Shown here piece after piece: positions 1 through 12,064 of a stretch of DNA of 64,000 bases. Position 1 is the first letter of the stretch; each line of letters opens with the position of its first letter. The notes beneath the pieces are model-generated. The model worked only from the letters and a program-made list of their open reading frames with translations. It searched no databases and was not told the origin of the DNA. Origin of the DNA: Glebionis coronaria (Eukaryota > Streptophyta > Magnoliopsida > Asterales > Asteraceae); contig CM046876.1 of assembly GCA_025667525.1 (NCBI GenBank), positions 16,293,320 to 16,357,319 of the forward strand, read 5' to 3'. The position numbers and the translations under genes are program-made.

Positions 1-1586
1 GACATGCTACGGTTAGCAGTGTTGGGTAATCTAGAAGGCATCTAACTAGGTTTGACATTGCTATCTCTTACATGTGTCTTTTGCTTAGCTTCCCTAAGAC
101 CAGATTTATGGCAAACGTCATTTGAACTAGTTCTAGACGTGGTCTTGGTATTTTTAGGGAAACTAGGGGCAATCATCTGATTAGATCTTGCAAACGCTGT
201 TTTGATCACATTGGGCCTAGTTGCTGGAGTGACTGGTCTAGGAAAATGAACCAAATCAACTTGGGAGGCAAACCGCGGTCTCGAGGATTGTGGTCGCTCG
301 GATCTAAATGCAGTAGGTTGTTTGACATTCGGTTGTCTGACGAACTGATTTGTAGGCGGTTTTCCCAAGATTGATGGTTTTTCAAGCTTAGTGTCCACAC
401 TAGGTCCTCTAGTTTTCCTTAACTCGTTTTTCAACGCAGCTATAGCAAAAACCTTTTCCTGAACTTGAGCTTTTAACGTTTCATTTTCTTTGAGCAATCT
501 ATCTTGGGATGCCAATTTAGACTCTAGTAACTGAATTTGTTTCAAAAGATTATCTTTTTCAGCTTTCTAATCTAAAACTTTTTGATCCGATTTTCTTTCA
601 AGAACAACGTTTGACTTTTCAAGTTTTTCAAAGTATGTTTCAAATTTGTCCGTTTTCTTAGAAAATTCAAGTTTGGCATCCTCAAGATCTTTTGATTGTT
701 GAGCTACAATCGTTTCGAGCTCTCTAATCTTGGAATCAGAAGCAGTCAATGAAGCAGTTATAAGACAATTATCATGATGTTTAGCATTTTGAACACTTTC
801 TCCCCTATTATGACTCACATCGGATGAATCAGAAGTGGTATTGCTATCACTCTTCTGCATCCCATGTTTGTCATAATTAAGTTCGGAATGCTCAATATGC
901 GGCATGTCATCAGCATATACATCATAAACAACATTACATCGTACCATGTTCGCAGGCTCTTCGTCATAAACGGGTAAGGTGTCATCAAAAGAAATCTCGT
1001 GAGCGTTCCCTGACGTGCCATTGGTGTCATGTTGTTCTCCTGATTCCGTGCTCTTGCCATCGTTAGGCTCCAAGTTGTCAACCGTATGTGCATTCTCCTC
1101 TTGCATCTGCATCATATATTCTTGCACTCCATTATCATACGCTTGCTGAAGTCGAGATCTTTCATAAATGGAAGATGAGACCGATGTCATGAGTTTCAAT
1201 ATTGTACCACGGAAATCTCGAAGCTCGGTATGTGTATCTCGAAGAAATGATTGGCAAATCACTGAACTTTCAGACTTGATGATATTGAATTGGAGGAAAG
1301 GCGTGAGTTGTGTCACAAGAGTCTTATATGCAAGTGCCGATGCAGAGTGATTAAAGTTTTCATTGTTGAGTTGCTCGGCGAGTTGGGTCAAAGTGGTGAA
1401 TATTGAGTCGATGAATATATGACGATCTTGACCAAAGATTGTCACAAATTCGCTCCCTCTTTGAATCCATGAAAGAGTGACAAGATGAGACTGAAGCATT
1501 TGAAATGAAGTGATGCCATTTTCTCTAACTTTGTCTTGCAAAAGATGCAATTTTCCCTTGTTCGATGTCGAATTCAAAAGATCCAT
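1..1586 (-). pseudogene. Family A Gag-like coiled-coil protein, outer copy, broken
   Basis: The ATG at 1584-1586 opens a frame that runs leftward to 567, meets one stop at 564-566, and continues in the same frame from 545 to 42. A further stop at about 39-41 replaces a codon that is open in the inner copy. The N-terminal half is a helical Gag-like region. It is followed by an acidic, low-complexity stretch around 900-1100 and a Lys/Glu-rich coiled coil around 470-720 that ends in a basic Ser/Arg/Pro-rich tail. The same architecture occurs at 7816-10007. The combination of coiled coil and basic tail resembles copia Gag proteins seen in Anthemideae genomes. No protease, integrase or RT is visible. 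The two copies carry different stop codons, so the family frame was once open. Confidence 0.7.
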
Positions 1587-2937
1587 TGAATTTTGTGATA
1601 AAAAATTCTTCGATCCTTGTTTGGTAAAATATATTTTCCTCGGCTCAATAGTTTCTTTATCGGCTCAAACGTTGTCACTTTGTCAAATCTCGATCCGGAT
1701 TTCGAATATTGGCACAACTAGTCAGCGGGTCCAAAGCATTATCGGCCAATGAGATGTGTAATGCCACTAATATTCAAAATTTATCTATTTTTTACGGTCT
1801 CGTCAAATAAACTTTATCTCGTCACTTTGTCTTTGACCGTCAAATATTTTAAAGCTCGACCCTTTCAAAATATCGGGCTCGTAATCCAAAAAAATAAAAA
1901 CGTATATATCTATAAAAGATCTTATAATCTTAGGATTATACCCATTTTACAAAATCTTAGAATTTCTGTAAAACATTTCCTTTATACGATTCTAAAAAAA
2001 ACGTTAATAACAAAAACATTAATTTAACTTTAAAATATTCATCCGAGTCCAATTAGCAACTCACCACCCGGAGTTTAATTTTAAATATGTAAAGAGAAAT
2101 AGTCGTGGCTTTGTCAACTAGAGACGTGTGGCAGTTTCTACTTCGTAACATCTGCCCATTTATTTACTCTCAATACTCTCTCACCACACTTAACTATTTG
2201 TTTACTCCGCACCCAGTTTTCTTTAAACAAAACTCAACTCCCAAAAGTAATATAAACCCTCCGTCTCTTTCTTTGCTTATCCAATTCTCAGCCACCAAAC
2301 TGTAACTCCTCAATTCCCTTTTCTCTCTTGATTCAAATATCACCTCAATATAATCTTAAATCCAGATTACTTCCAACCTTATTATCTCCGTCCCTTTTGT
2401 CTTGGACCCATCAATCAATCAATCACGCAACTTAGCAACAACCGAATCAAAACATACGCTCCCTTTCATTTGACTGAAATCAAGTGCAACAAGGTTCAAT
2501 CTTCAAGATCTTTAAATAAGGTCTCGGGTAGGTACTAACTTCGTTTTATTTTTGGTTTTAGAGTCAGTGATCCAGGAAAGTTTCTTAATGACTGAGATCT
2601 TGTTTTGAGAGTGTGGGGTTGAGTCAATTCTTGGTGTGTCTGTTCGATTGTGAGAGGTGTCAATTCGAGTCTAAGGAGTGAGACAAGGGTCGGTGATACG
2701 AGAGGTGAGGAGACGAGTGTTGAGACTTGTGTGTAGGTCGAGAGTTGATGTTGGTCCGAGTCTCCTGGTTTTGGAGTCGAGTGTGTATAGAGGGTGTTGG
2801 AAAGGTTGAAGTGGATTTGCTGTCGAGTCAAGTCTGATTGAGAGTCTGAGTCGAATTGGAGTCGAGTGTGAGGAGAATGAAAGATGTTGTGGTCGAGTCT
2901 GATTTCCTGTTATGTTCGAATCTTTTTTGAGTTTCTT
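1587..2937 (-). other. Leader of outer family A element, no gene seen
   Basis: This is non-coding leader between the gag-like ATG and the GGAATA array. It contains pyrimidine-rich sequence around 2150-2420. At about 2520-2560 there is a block beginning GGTCTCGGGTAGGT that is shared with the inner copy (10852-10890), followed by a G/T-rich stretch rich in GAGTCGAG-type words. I see no conserved protein in any frame; the 98-codon frame at 2535-2831 is a translation of the low-complexity stretch. Confidence 0.6.
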
Positions 2938-3351
2938 TATCCGGAATACCGTTCGTTCGGAATACCGTTCGTTTGGAATACCGTTCGTTCGGAATAATCC
3001 GCTCGTTCGAAATACCGTTCGTTCGGAATATTGATTGATCCGGAATAAACTGGTTGATCCGGAATGTTGATTAATCCGGAATAAACTGCTTGATTCGGAA
3101 TAAATGCTTTATCCGGAATAACTAGTTGATCCGGAATAACCTGGTTGATCCGGAATGTTGATTGATCCGGAGTAAACTGGTTGATCCGGAATAAATGCTT
3201 TATCCGGAATAACTAGTTGATCCGGAATAACCCACTCGTTCAGAATAAGTTGCTTATCCGGAATAAATGGTTTATCCGGAATAAACACTTTCGTTCGGAA
3301 TATTCTGTTCACTCGGAAAAAAAAAATCTTCTGTTCGGAATAATCTGATGA
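2938..3351. repeat. GGAATA tandem/dispersed array, outer copy
   Basis: About twenty repeats share the core CGGAATA. On the left they form a near-exact 16-bp unit (GGAATACCGTTCGTTC). To the right they become a looser 18-20 bp unit with TTGATCCGGAATAA. The array sits in the leader between PBS and gag. The equivalent place in the inner element (11461-11640) holds an array with the same core but a different unit. Confidence 0.9.
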
Positions 3352-3976
3352 GTCTGTGTGTCGATGAATGAGTGTTGGACTGCCGTGAGACTTTTGACAG
3401 TTATGACCAAAAAGGAAAACAGAAAACTGATTGGATAACAGAAACAAAAAATAGAGTATAAAAAAAACTGATAACAGTTTTGATAGTTTTGACAGTTGGA
3501 CTAAAACTGATGAATGACTGATAGGAAAACAGAAAAACTAATTATAAAAAATTAAAATTGATAAAACTGATAAGAAAAATAGATTGAGAAACTGATTATA
3601 AAAAAAATTATAAAAACTGATTATAAAAACTTAAAACTAAAAACTTTAATAAAAATGAAAATAAAAAATAAAACTTAAACAGACTTTCACTTTTCACTTC
3701 ACGAAGGATAAGAAAAAATTAAAAAAAATTCAATCACAAATTCAAACAAAAAATAAAATAGAAAGAGTTTTTTCAATAAACATACCAAATTAAAAAGAGA
3801 AAACACAAACTTTTTATAAAAACACAAGCTTTTTAAGATTTGATAATAAATGTTTTTGATTTTGCATAAACATTTGTGATTTTTATCTAAAAAATAAGTA
3901 AATCTAAAGATTTGACTATGATTTAAAACATAAAAATACAAACTTTTTAAAATTTAAGCTTGAAAAAATCAAAACC
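3352..3976 (-). other. A-rich leader segment ending at the inner insertion
   Basis: This AT-rich sequence is dominated by TGATTATAAAAA-like words. It ends at AAACC (3972-3976), the left copy of the target-site duplication. The frame at 3699-3941 is AT-rich noise. The inner element's leader has a comparable A-rich stretch at about 11690-12035. Confidence 0.6.
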
Positions 3977-4405
3977 TGAAAGGTCTACGGAATCTTGGGA
4001 TTTGGTAAATTGTGATTAATCTATTGAAATGGAATGGAGGAAGAGGAGGAGGAAGATGATGAACTAGAGAGAGAAAGAGGAGAGAAAAGAAAAGCAGAGA
4101 GAAAAGGTAAATTTATAAAATGAAAAATGTGAAAATGAAAGAACCACCCCTCCTAACATGCTAGGAGGGGTTATATATAACCCACCCTACATGTGGGCTA
4201 TATGGGCTATACTTGGATCACGAGCCTAATACATTAATATATCGTTGGAGCGACCGATCCATCATAAATACGTAAAACGTATTTCCAACAATCTCCCCCT
4301 AAGGGAGGTCGCTCCAAGTTACAAAGTTCTAAATATTCTATAGCTCGTGATCTATGCTAATAATGATGTGACCGAGACTTTCTTTGGAAAAACGTATTTC
4401 CAACA
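3977..4405 (-). repeat. 3' LTR of inner family A element
   Basis: This 429-bp LTR contains a TATATATAA promoter-like block (about 4171-4180 on the plus axis) next to two short inverted repeats: CCTCCTAACATGCTAGGAGG at about 4149-4168 and the CCCAC...GTGGG pair at about 4181-4196. An internal copy of the LTR start (TTCCAACA, to 4290) followed by a polypurine tract shows that 4291-4405 is an extension. It is nearly identical to 12227-12494 over 4135-4405 but clearly divergent over 3977-4134. Confidence 0.9.
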
Positions 4406-4421
4406 ATCTCCCCCTAAGGGA
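4406..4421 (-). other. Polypurine tract of inner family A element
   Basis: On the minus strand it reads CCTTAGGGGGAGAT immediately before the TGTTGG start of the 3' LTR, the canonical position for plus-strand priming. A second copy of the same tract lies inside the LTR at 4291-4305. Confidence 0.85.
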
Positions 4422-7108
4422 GGTCACACCATTTTACAAAAATCTTAAACCTAGCATACTATGCTTGAGTCTTCGATCTTGTTCTTGTGAATATGCTTGA
4501 TGTGATCTTTGAATTTAGTCTTGAGCATGTTTCCTTGCCTTGACCTTGTGCATTCATCACTTGTGAAATTTGCCTCTTCGTGACTTCATGTTCCACATAC
4601 TTATACCTTTAAATTCTTGAAAGCTTCATAGTTTGATACAGTGGAAGACTTGACCTTCAGACTTTCTTGAATTTGTTGAAGTACTAAGTGTATGTAGTAC
4701 TAGCATGTGGTGACGACTTCTTCTGGATTATACACCGCAATGCCACCTTCTTGTTACGCTGCATAAGACAGTTAGCAACAAACCATATACACGGATGAAA
4801 TGGCATTGAACATTTCATTCTAATTCGGTAGCATTTTACCTCCGGTCGGTGAAGACCGTTGGACGATATTAAATATCGTACTTGTGGCAAGTAGTTTCAA
4901 TAAAGAACCTCCTTGACAAGATTTCGCGGGTAAACCCGTTCTCTTTACTCGACCGTCCAAAGCTGACTGCGAACGTAAAGAGTGAATCATTTGGATAATA
5001 TTATCCGCATGATTTGAAGCCGTCAATTCATGTTCCTGGAACAAGTGAAGTTCAATTAAGAACAGCACCATCGTTGCTTTCCAGTTGTCACTAGCTTGAT
5101 TCATATAGAATCTTGCAAGTTACCTACCAAGTGCTGTTTGATGTTAACACTAGAAGGATTTCCATTCGTCACTGTAAATACTTAATAGTATTACTCTGAA
5201 TGTTCTGGCAAGATCACTAAGATATTGCGTAGAGGCCTGGAACGTGTTTAAATTCATTTTAAGAATTAAAACCACTGCTGCTTTCCAGATATCACAAGTT
5301 TGATTCATAAAGAATCGCACAAGTCACCTACTATGAGCTTTTTGATGTTCGCTCAAAAAGGATTTCTATCTTCATTGTAAATACTTACGTATTACTCGGA
5401 TGTTCAGGCAAGATCATGAAGATTTTGCGTAGGACTCTTAAGATCTTTCTTACTTTTCACAGTGTGTGAAGAAGCAAGGAAAAATGAGAGTGTATCCTAA
5501 TGAGATATTTGATGATCTCAAATGGCTCTAGACTCGATCGTGCATTTTGGATTTTTGTGATCGGAGGCTGGAGAGGAGTGCCACCTTTTCAATACCAATT
5601 TATTCGGAGTGAATAAACCAATAGATAATGTGTTGTCTCCGTGTGATTAAAACAAATATCTTTTGAGAGATATCTGAGTTAGTTGGGATGGGTTGTGCCT
5701 TGCATCACTGGGTCCATGATGTCTATCTTCAATATCGAGAATCATAAATGATCTCAATAGCATATGAATTGACCCGGTTTCTGCCTAAGTTGTAAGGAGG
5801 GCTACTTTCTTTACACCCTTTATCTTTACAATTCTTTTTCATTCTTTAACCCCTTCAATGCTTACCAATACGTTATAACTAGCACCTTAATGTGATTGTT
5901 CCAGTGCTAACTTAAGTACTTGGTCGGCATTCAGCTACGTTCACAATCTTTCTCCATCTTTCCTAAGGACTACTATTTCTAGCTATGGAATGTCCTTGGG
6001 AAGATTTCTCCGGTTCTAGTGAAATCATTGGACTTTAACCTATCCTACCATCCTTATGTCACCACAATCTTCATCGTCGTGAAATAAATGGGTTGCGGGT
6101 AAGTATAAATCACCATGAAATCCATTTTTATATCCAAATCCATTTTGCTCCCCCTTAACATATGCCACGATATTCGAAAACATTTCGCACATGTCGGGAT
6201 GAGCCAGCACATTAAGTCAAACCATTATTGATCTCAATATTAAATCACATTTTCTCCCCCATATTAAAAATATTAACCCAATCGATGTTTTTAATATCAA
6301 TTGATTTAATAGTATTTTAAGAGAATTTGGGAAGAAAAATGCAAATCCAATTATCTTCATGAATTACACAAGCTCCCCCTCAAATTAATGAGGGTCTACT
6401 TGAAACGTAAATTAAATACGTTTTAAACACAAGTGTAAGGTATTTATCACGTGCAAAGATCATATATGATAATGAATTCACAAGATTAGCGATTTATGAG
6501 GTTGGACCTGAATGATAGAGAACATCATATGAAAGAAGCACATGGTTCTTGTTCACGAATGTTGGTCGCCTCATCATGTCTGAAGTTATCTCTTGACTCC
6601 ATGTATGTGATAGATATCGTTGTCTTGACACCAATATGTGAACTTGGCACTTTCGGCATCAAGGATTCTGAGTGCTGGACAATTGCTCCCCCTCAATTGT
6701 TGACCCGTGTTCTATTGAAAGAGCTGTAGTCGCCGTTTGAATATTCGCATCGTCGAGTATGTAGATATCAATTGCAACGAACTTCGGATTGTGGAGTTGA
6801 TAACTTCGGATTTTGGAGTCAAAGCTTTCCGGTGAAATGCTTGACTTCAATGTGAAAAGTGGGTTACTATTGGAAATAATAGCAAACCATATGGAGCATG
6901 TTTTAAATCTTTTAAACTTCTGCTCGAACTTTATTTACAACCCTGTGTCATTATTGAATGACATTTCTAGGTTCGTAAATATTATCGATTCCAGAAGACA
7001 TGCTCGTTTTATCAAAACATTTTTGAACACACAATTTTGAAAGATTTAGAAAAACCTTTTGAGAAATTTTTGAAAAATTGTGTTCAAAGTTTTGAAAACC
7101 AATTACTT
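4422..7108 (-). other. Non-coding 3' region of inner family A element
   Basis: These 2.7 kb lack any recognisable Pol domain on either strand; the longest frames are under 100 codons and show no family motifs. A direct repeat is visible: roughly 5081-5270 and 5286-5437 share a block with GATTCATA.AGAATC, TTTGATGTT, GTAAATACTTA and TTCAGGCAAGATCA. Several CTCCCCCTCAA-type tracts (around 6372 and 6688) are degenerate polypurine tracts on the minus strand. Confidence 0.6.
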
Positions 7109-7803
7109 GAGCTTAAGATTTGGAATATCTTAGGAAAGCTCAAGTCCGAGAAGTTGTAAACTTCTCGTTGTAAGGATAAGTTACCATCGGCGATAAACTT
7201 TCCTTTTATCTGAAGGACGAGTCCTAAGCTGACATTTACTTAGAAGTCGTTTTCATGAGCTTGAAAACTTTGACTGTTTTAACGGAAAGCTCATGACCGA
7301 GAAAGGTTAATTTCTCGTTATGAGGAAAAATTCTCTTATTTAAAAGATACACTTTCCTTTCTGAGCTTAAAACTTCGAATGTTTTAAGACAAGCTCATGA
7401 CCGAGAAAATTGAATTTCTCGTTATGAGGATAAGTTTATCATTAATGATACACTTTCCTTTATTTGAAGTTCGAGTTACAGTCTGACATTTAACTGTAAG
7501 TCATTGTGCATGAGCTTAAAAACTTGGAATGTTTTCGATATAAGCTCATGCCCGAGAAAAATTAATTTCTCGTTGTAAGGATAAGTTTATCATCGGCGAT
7601 AAACTTTCATGCCTTTGAAGAACGGGGCATAAACTGTAATGTGATTATACGCCATTGTGCATGAGCTTAAAAACTTGGAATGTTTTTTATATAAGCTCAT
7701 GCCCAAGAAAAATGAATTTCTCGTTGTTAGGATAAGTTTATCATCGGCAATAAACTTTCCTTTCTTTTGAGATCGAGTTACAGTCTGTTATGTGACTGTA
7801 AGT
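7109..7803. repeat. Five-unit hairpin-rich tandem array
   Basis: Units begin at GAGCTT positions 7109, 7257, 7363, 7512 and 7663, giving spacings of 148, 106, 149 and 151 bp. Each unit contains up to four short inverted repeats: GAGCTT...AAGCTC, CGAGAA...TTCTCG, a GTTTATC...GATAAAC palindrome, and CAGTCTGACA...TAACTGTAAG-like arms. The third-position unit is shortened. The array starts just downstream of the Gag-like stop codon, in the position of a structured 3' UTR. Confidence 0.8.
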
Positions 7804-7815
7804 CCTGTGTAAGCT

Positions 7816-10007
7816 TTAACTATGAATCCCCTGAGATACTAGTTTCTCCGATATCTGCTTCTTCAGCAACCAAACTCTAAGAGTGTCTTTAGTTGAACGG
7901 TATACAACGATTGGACCGCTTCGTTCTTTTGGAACACCAACTTTGAGACCTGCATTCTCATTAGGATTTTGCATGCTTTGACATGGGTTAGCGATATCAA
8001 TTATAGAAGCACGTGGGGGTTCATAGTTGGCTTTACTTGTGTCAGAGGTGACCTGAGTAGATGATTCACTTATCTTAGTTGGCAAACGTTTCCTTTTATA
8101 GAAAACTTTAAGTTCAGGCTTAAGTGATGTATCATCTTTTTCAATTTCCTCCCTAGCAGTCTTAGTAGAATCGGAGATTATCCTAGTTAAAGGGCACTCG
8201 TTTCCTTCAAGAGTGAAAGTTCTACCAGTGGGGCGCCACACTTTACCAACGGGTTTGATTTTAGCAACCCACTGGGATTTAAGTCTAGCACGGGAGTTCA
8301 CCTCATTAAGCAATTTCTTGATACAGGAATCATGATTTGCCGTAAAGACACATTTTCTACATGTTTTACAAGTAGCATATTTAATGTCCGAGTAAGATCT
8401 AGAATTCCTAGATGATTGATTGATGCTCCTAGGATGTGACATGCTACGGTTAGCAGTGTTGGGTAAACTAGAAGGCATCTGACTAGGTTTGAAATTCCTA
8501 TCTCTTACTTGTGTCTTTTGCTTAGCTTCCCTTAGACCAAATGTATGGCGAACGTCATTTGAACTAGTTCGAGACGTATTCTTTGGACTATGTCTAGGGA
8601 AATTGGAGGCAATCGTGTGATTAGGTCTTGCAAAAGCTGTTTTAGTCACATTGGGCCTAGATGGTGGAATGACTGTTCTAGAAAGATGAACCATATCAAC
8701 TTGGGAGGCAAACCGCGGTCTCGAGGATTGTGATCGCTCGGATCTAAATGCAGTAGGTTGTCTGACGGATGGTTGTCTGACGAACTGATTTGTAGGCGGT
8801 TTCCCCAAGATTGATGGTTTTTCAAGGTTAGTGTCCACACTAGTTCCTCTATTTTTCCTTAACTCATTTTTCAATGCAGCTATAGCAAAAACCTTTTCCT
8901 GTACTTGAGCCTTTAACGTCTCATTCTCTTTGAGCAGTACATCTTGGGATGCCAACTTAGATTCTAGCAGTTGAATTTGTTTCAAAAGATTATCCTTTTC
9001 AGCTTTAGAATCTAAAACTTTTTAATCCAATTTTCTTTCAAGAACAACGTTTGACTTTTCAAGTTTTTCAAAGTATGTTTCAAATTTGTCCGTTTTCTTA
9101 GAAAATTCAAGTTTGGCATCCTCAAGATCTTTAGATTGTTGAGCTACAATCGTTTCGAGCTCTCTAATCTTAGAATCAGAAGCAGTTAAAAGACAATTAT
9201 CATGATGTTTAGCATTTTGAACACTTTCTCCCCCATTATGACTCACATCGGATGAATCAGAAGTGGTATTTCTATCACTCTTTTCCATCCCATGGTTGTC
9301 ATAATTAGGTTCAGGATGCTCAATATGCGGCATGGCATCAGCATATACATCATAAACAACATTACATTGTACCATGTTTGCAGGCTCTTCGTCATAAACG
9401 GGTAAGGTGTCATCAAAATAGATCTCGTGAACATTCCCTGACGTGCCACTGGTATCATGTTGTCCTCCTGATTCCGTGCTCTTGCCATCGTTAGGCTCCA
9501 AGTTGTCAATCGTATGACCAGTATCCTCTTGCATCGAAGAGTCTTGCACTCCATTATCATACCCTTGCTGAAGTCGAGATCTTTCATAAATCAAAGACGA
9601 GACCGAGGTCATGAGTTTCAAAATTGTATCACGGAAAACTCGAAGCTCGGTATGTGTATCTCGAAGAAATGATTGGCAAATCACTGAACTTTCAGGCTTG
9701 ATGATATTGAATTGGAGGAAAGGCGTGAGTTGTGTCACAAGAGCCTTATATGCAAGTGCCGATGCCGAGTGATTAAAGTCTTCATTGTGGAGTTGCTCTG
9801 CTAGTTGGTCAAGATGGTGAACATCGATTCCATGAATATATGACGATCTTGACCAAAGATTGTCACAAATTCGCTCCCTCCTTGAATCCGTGAAAGAGTA
9901 ACTAGATGATACTGAAGCATTTGTAATGAAGTGATGCCACTTTTTCTAACTTTGTTTTGCATTGAATGCGATTCTCCCTCATGAGATATTGAAGTCAACG
10001 AATCCAT
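7816..10007 (-). pseudogene. Family A Gag-like coiled-coil protein, inner copy, broken
   Basis: The ATG at 10005-10007 opens 68 codons to 9801. A frameshift near 9800 leads into the frame 9738-9022, one TAA stop follows at 9019-9021, and the same frame continues from 8985 to 7816; the whole is about 730 codons. In order it has a helical Gag-like region, an acidic spacer (about 9380-9540), and a coiled coil rich in Lys/Glu/Leu (about 8880-9180). A basic Ser/Arg-rich segment follows, then a Cys/His cluster near 8320-8375 (CKTCRKC then NHDSC). A final segment ends RVWLL...GIHS. The Cys/His cluster and tail match copia Gag-type proteins I know from Anthemideae. Protease and everything downstream are absent, so this is gag-only. 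Confidence 0.72.
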
Positions 10008-12049
10008 TGAAGTTCAATGAAAAATAAAAGAAGAATTACTTATCGATCAAAAAATCCAAATATATCGATTGGCAAAAATACAAAATTAACTAAACTTAAA
10101 AAAATAACTTTAAACTATATAAATATAAAAAGTTAACTTAAAAAAAATAACTTAACTAAAAATAGAAAATAAAAATAAAAATAAAAAAATCTGATATTTT
10201 TAAAAAATAACTTATATTAAAAATAGAAAAATCTGATATTTGAAAATAGAAAATAAAAATAGAAAATAAAAATAACTTTTCTCACAAATTTTTCAGAAAT
10301 AATTTAACTAAAAATAGAAAATAAAAAAAAAATCTGATATTTGATAAACAAGTGGCCTGGTCAAAGTTTATATATTCAACACATGGCTTGAGCAAGAACA
10401 CGTGGCCTGTTATGAATTTCGTTCCTTGTTTCCTCCGCCCACCTATTTAAATACTCTCTCTCAAATAAAATACTCACACAGTCTATCTCTCCTCAAACAG
10501 AAAACTCACTCCCAAAAACCTAATCTGCAATATTTACTCCGCCCCCATCTTCTATGTGTGCACCTCAAAGAAATCGCCTTCCAAAACCTGTATCTTTGGC
10601 CCTCGTCTCACAGTCCATCTTTATCTCGTAACCAAATCACTCTAAACAAATCCAAACCTTATTTGCATGCGAATTAGCATCAAAGATCATTCAGCAATCA
10701 ACTCCTTAAATCATTTTTCAGTAAAACCACCAATTATATACTAATTTTAACCATCTAAGAAGTTTAATTTGATCCCACAGCCCGTCCAGTGTTCATCATG
10801 CGCATAAATGATCAAGAAACGTCTTCAAGATCTTCTTAATTAGAGGAGGTCTCGGGTAGGTTTTATTTTCGTTTTATTTGTTGGTTTTGGATCGATGATC
10901 GTTGGGAGATCTTGAGTGTTATGTATTTTTTTTTGTGGTTTTGGATCGATGAGAGGTCGAGTCAGGTGAGAGTTCTCTCGGTGTAATCTGGTTTTGGTGT
11001 CTTTGGTGACTCGAAAATGGTTTTAGGTGTGATGTGGAGTCTGTGGAGTCTAGGTTGGTGTGAGGATTTTGTGGTGTCAGTTTAATGAGTCTTGTTGTAA
11101 ACGAGGGTTGAGTTTTGAGTTGAGAGTTGAGAGTTGGGTCGAGTGGGTTAGAGTCTTGATGGTGTTAAAGTGTCGAGGGTTTGTGAGGGGGTGTGGGTGA
11201 GGGTATTGAGTCGAGAGTGTTTGTGATGTTAAGATGAGAGGGTGTATTGTGTGAGAGTCTAGAGAGTTGTCGAGGCTGTGTAGACTGAAGGTTGTGAGTG
11301 TATTGGGTGGGATTTGAGTGTGTGAAGTCGAGTCGAGAGTTGTGAGGGGTTCGAGGGTTTGAGTGGTGTCCGAGAGGGATTAGGAGTCGAGAGAGGTGAG
11401 GGAGTCAAAATGGTTTGAAACCAGTTTGAGGTCAGGGTCGAGTCAAGGGTCGAGTTCAAGAAATGGCTATGCGGAATAATTCCTATACGGAATAAAATTT
11501 CTATACGGAATAAAATTCCTATACGGAATAAAATTCCTATACGGAATATCTATACGGAATGTCTATACGGAATGTCAGGCTATTCTGAATGTTGGGCAAT
11601 TCTGAATATTTGGCTACTCCGAATGTTTTGGCAATTCGGAATGATCTGGAAAAAATTGACTTCGAGCCCAGGAAATAGCTTTTTACACGAATCAAAACTC
11701 GATTTTTGATGTTACTGATTAAAAATGAAGAAGAAAACTGATTAAAAAATGACTGATTAAAAAATGATTAAAAAAAATGTGATTAAAAACTTATCTAAAA
11801 AGAAACAAAACGGATGATTTTTATAAAAAGTTTGATAAAAATACTAATTGGACAAGAACTGATGATTTAATAATAAAAAAATTGATTCGCAAACTGAAAC
11901 TGATGCTTTAAAATACGTGAAAACTCAATCCACCAAAAAATACGTGAAACTGAAACTGATGCTTTAAAAAATTTATAAAACAATTTAAAAAGAAAGGATT
12001 TTTAATCAAATCAAAAGATAAAAAAACTCAAATCCTAAGATTTAACCAT
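10008..12049 (-). other. Leader of inner family A element
   Basis: The leader between PBS and gag is non-coding. Next to gag it is AT-rich (10020-10340), then pyrimidine-rich (10400-10640). The conserved GGTCTCGGGTAGGT block is at about 10852, followed by a G/T-rich GAGTCGAG stretch (10900-11460), the GGAATA array (11461-11640) and an A-rich stretch ending at the PBS. Short frames at 10402-10677 and 11259-11459 are translations of these compositional blocks and are not supported as genes. Confidence 0.65.
11461..11640. repeat. GGAATA array, inner copy
   Basis: Roughly ten repeats of an 18-19 bp unit, TATACGGAATAAAATTCC, degrade rightward into ATTCTGAATGTT and ACTCCGAATG variants. The core CGGAATA is the same as at 2938-3351, but the surrounding unit has been replaced. 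The array therefore turned over independently in the two elements. Confidence 0.88.
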
Positions 12050-12062
12050 GGCTCTGATACCA
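12050..12062 (-). other. Primer-binding site, inner family A element
   Basis: The minus strand reads TGGTATCAGAGCC two bases inside the 5' LTR. This matches the initiator Met-tRNA 3' end used by most plant copia elements. Confidence 0.92.
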
Positions 12063-12064
12063 AT

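Noticed and set aside
3109..3447. ORF with IPDQP/IPDK repeats
   Set aside because: It is a translation of the GGAATA/ATCCGG array in a non-coding leader; the repeat is a DNA-level feature shared with a leader array of different unit.
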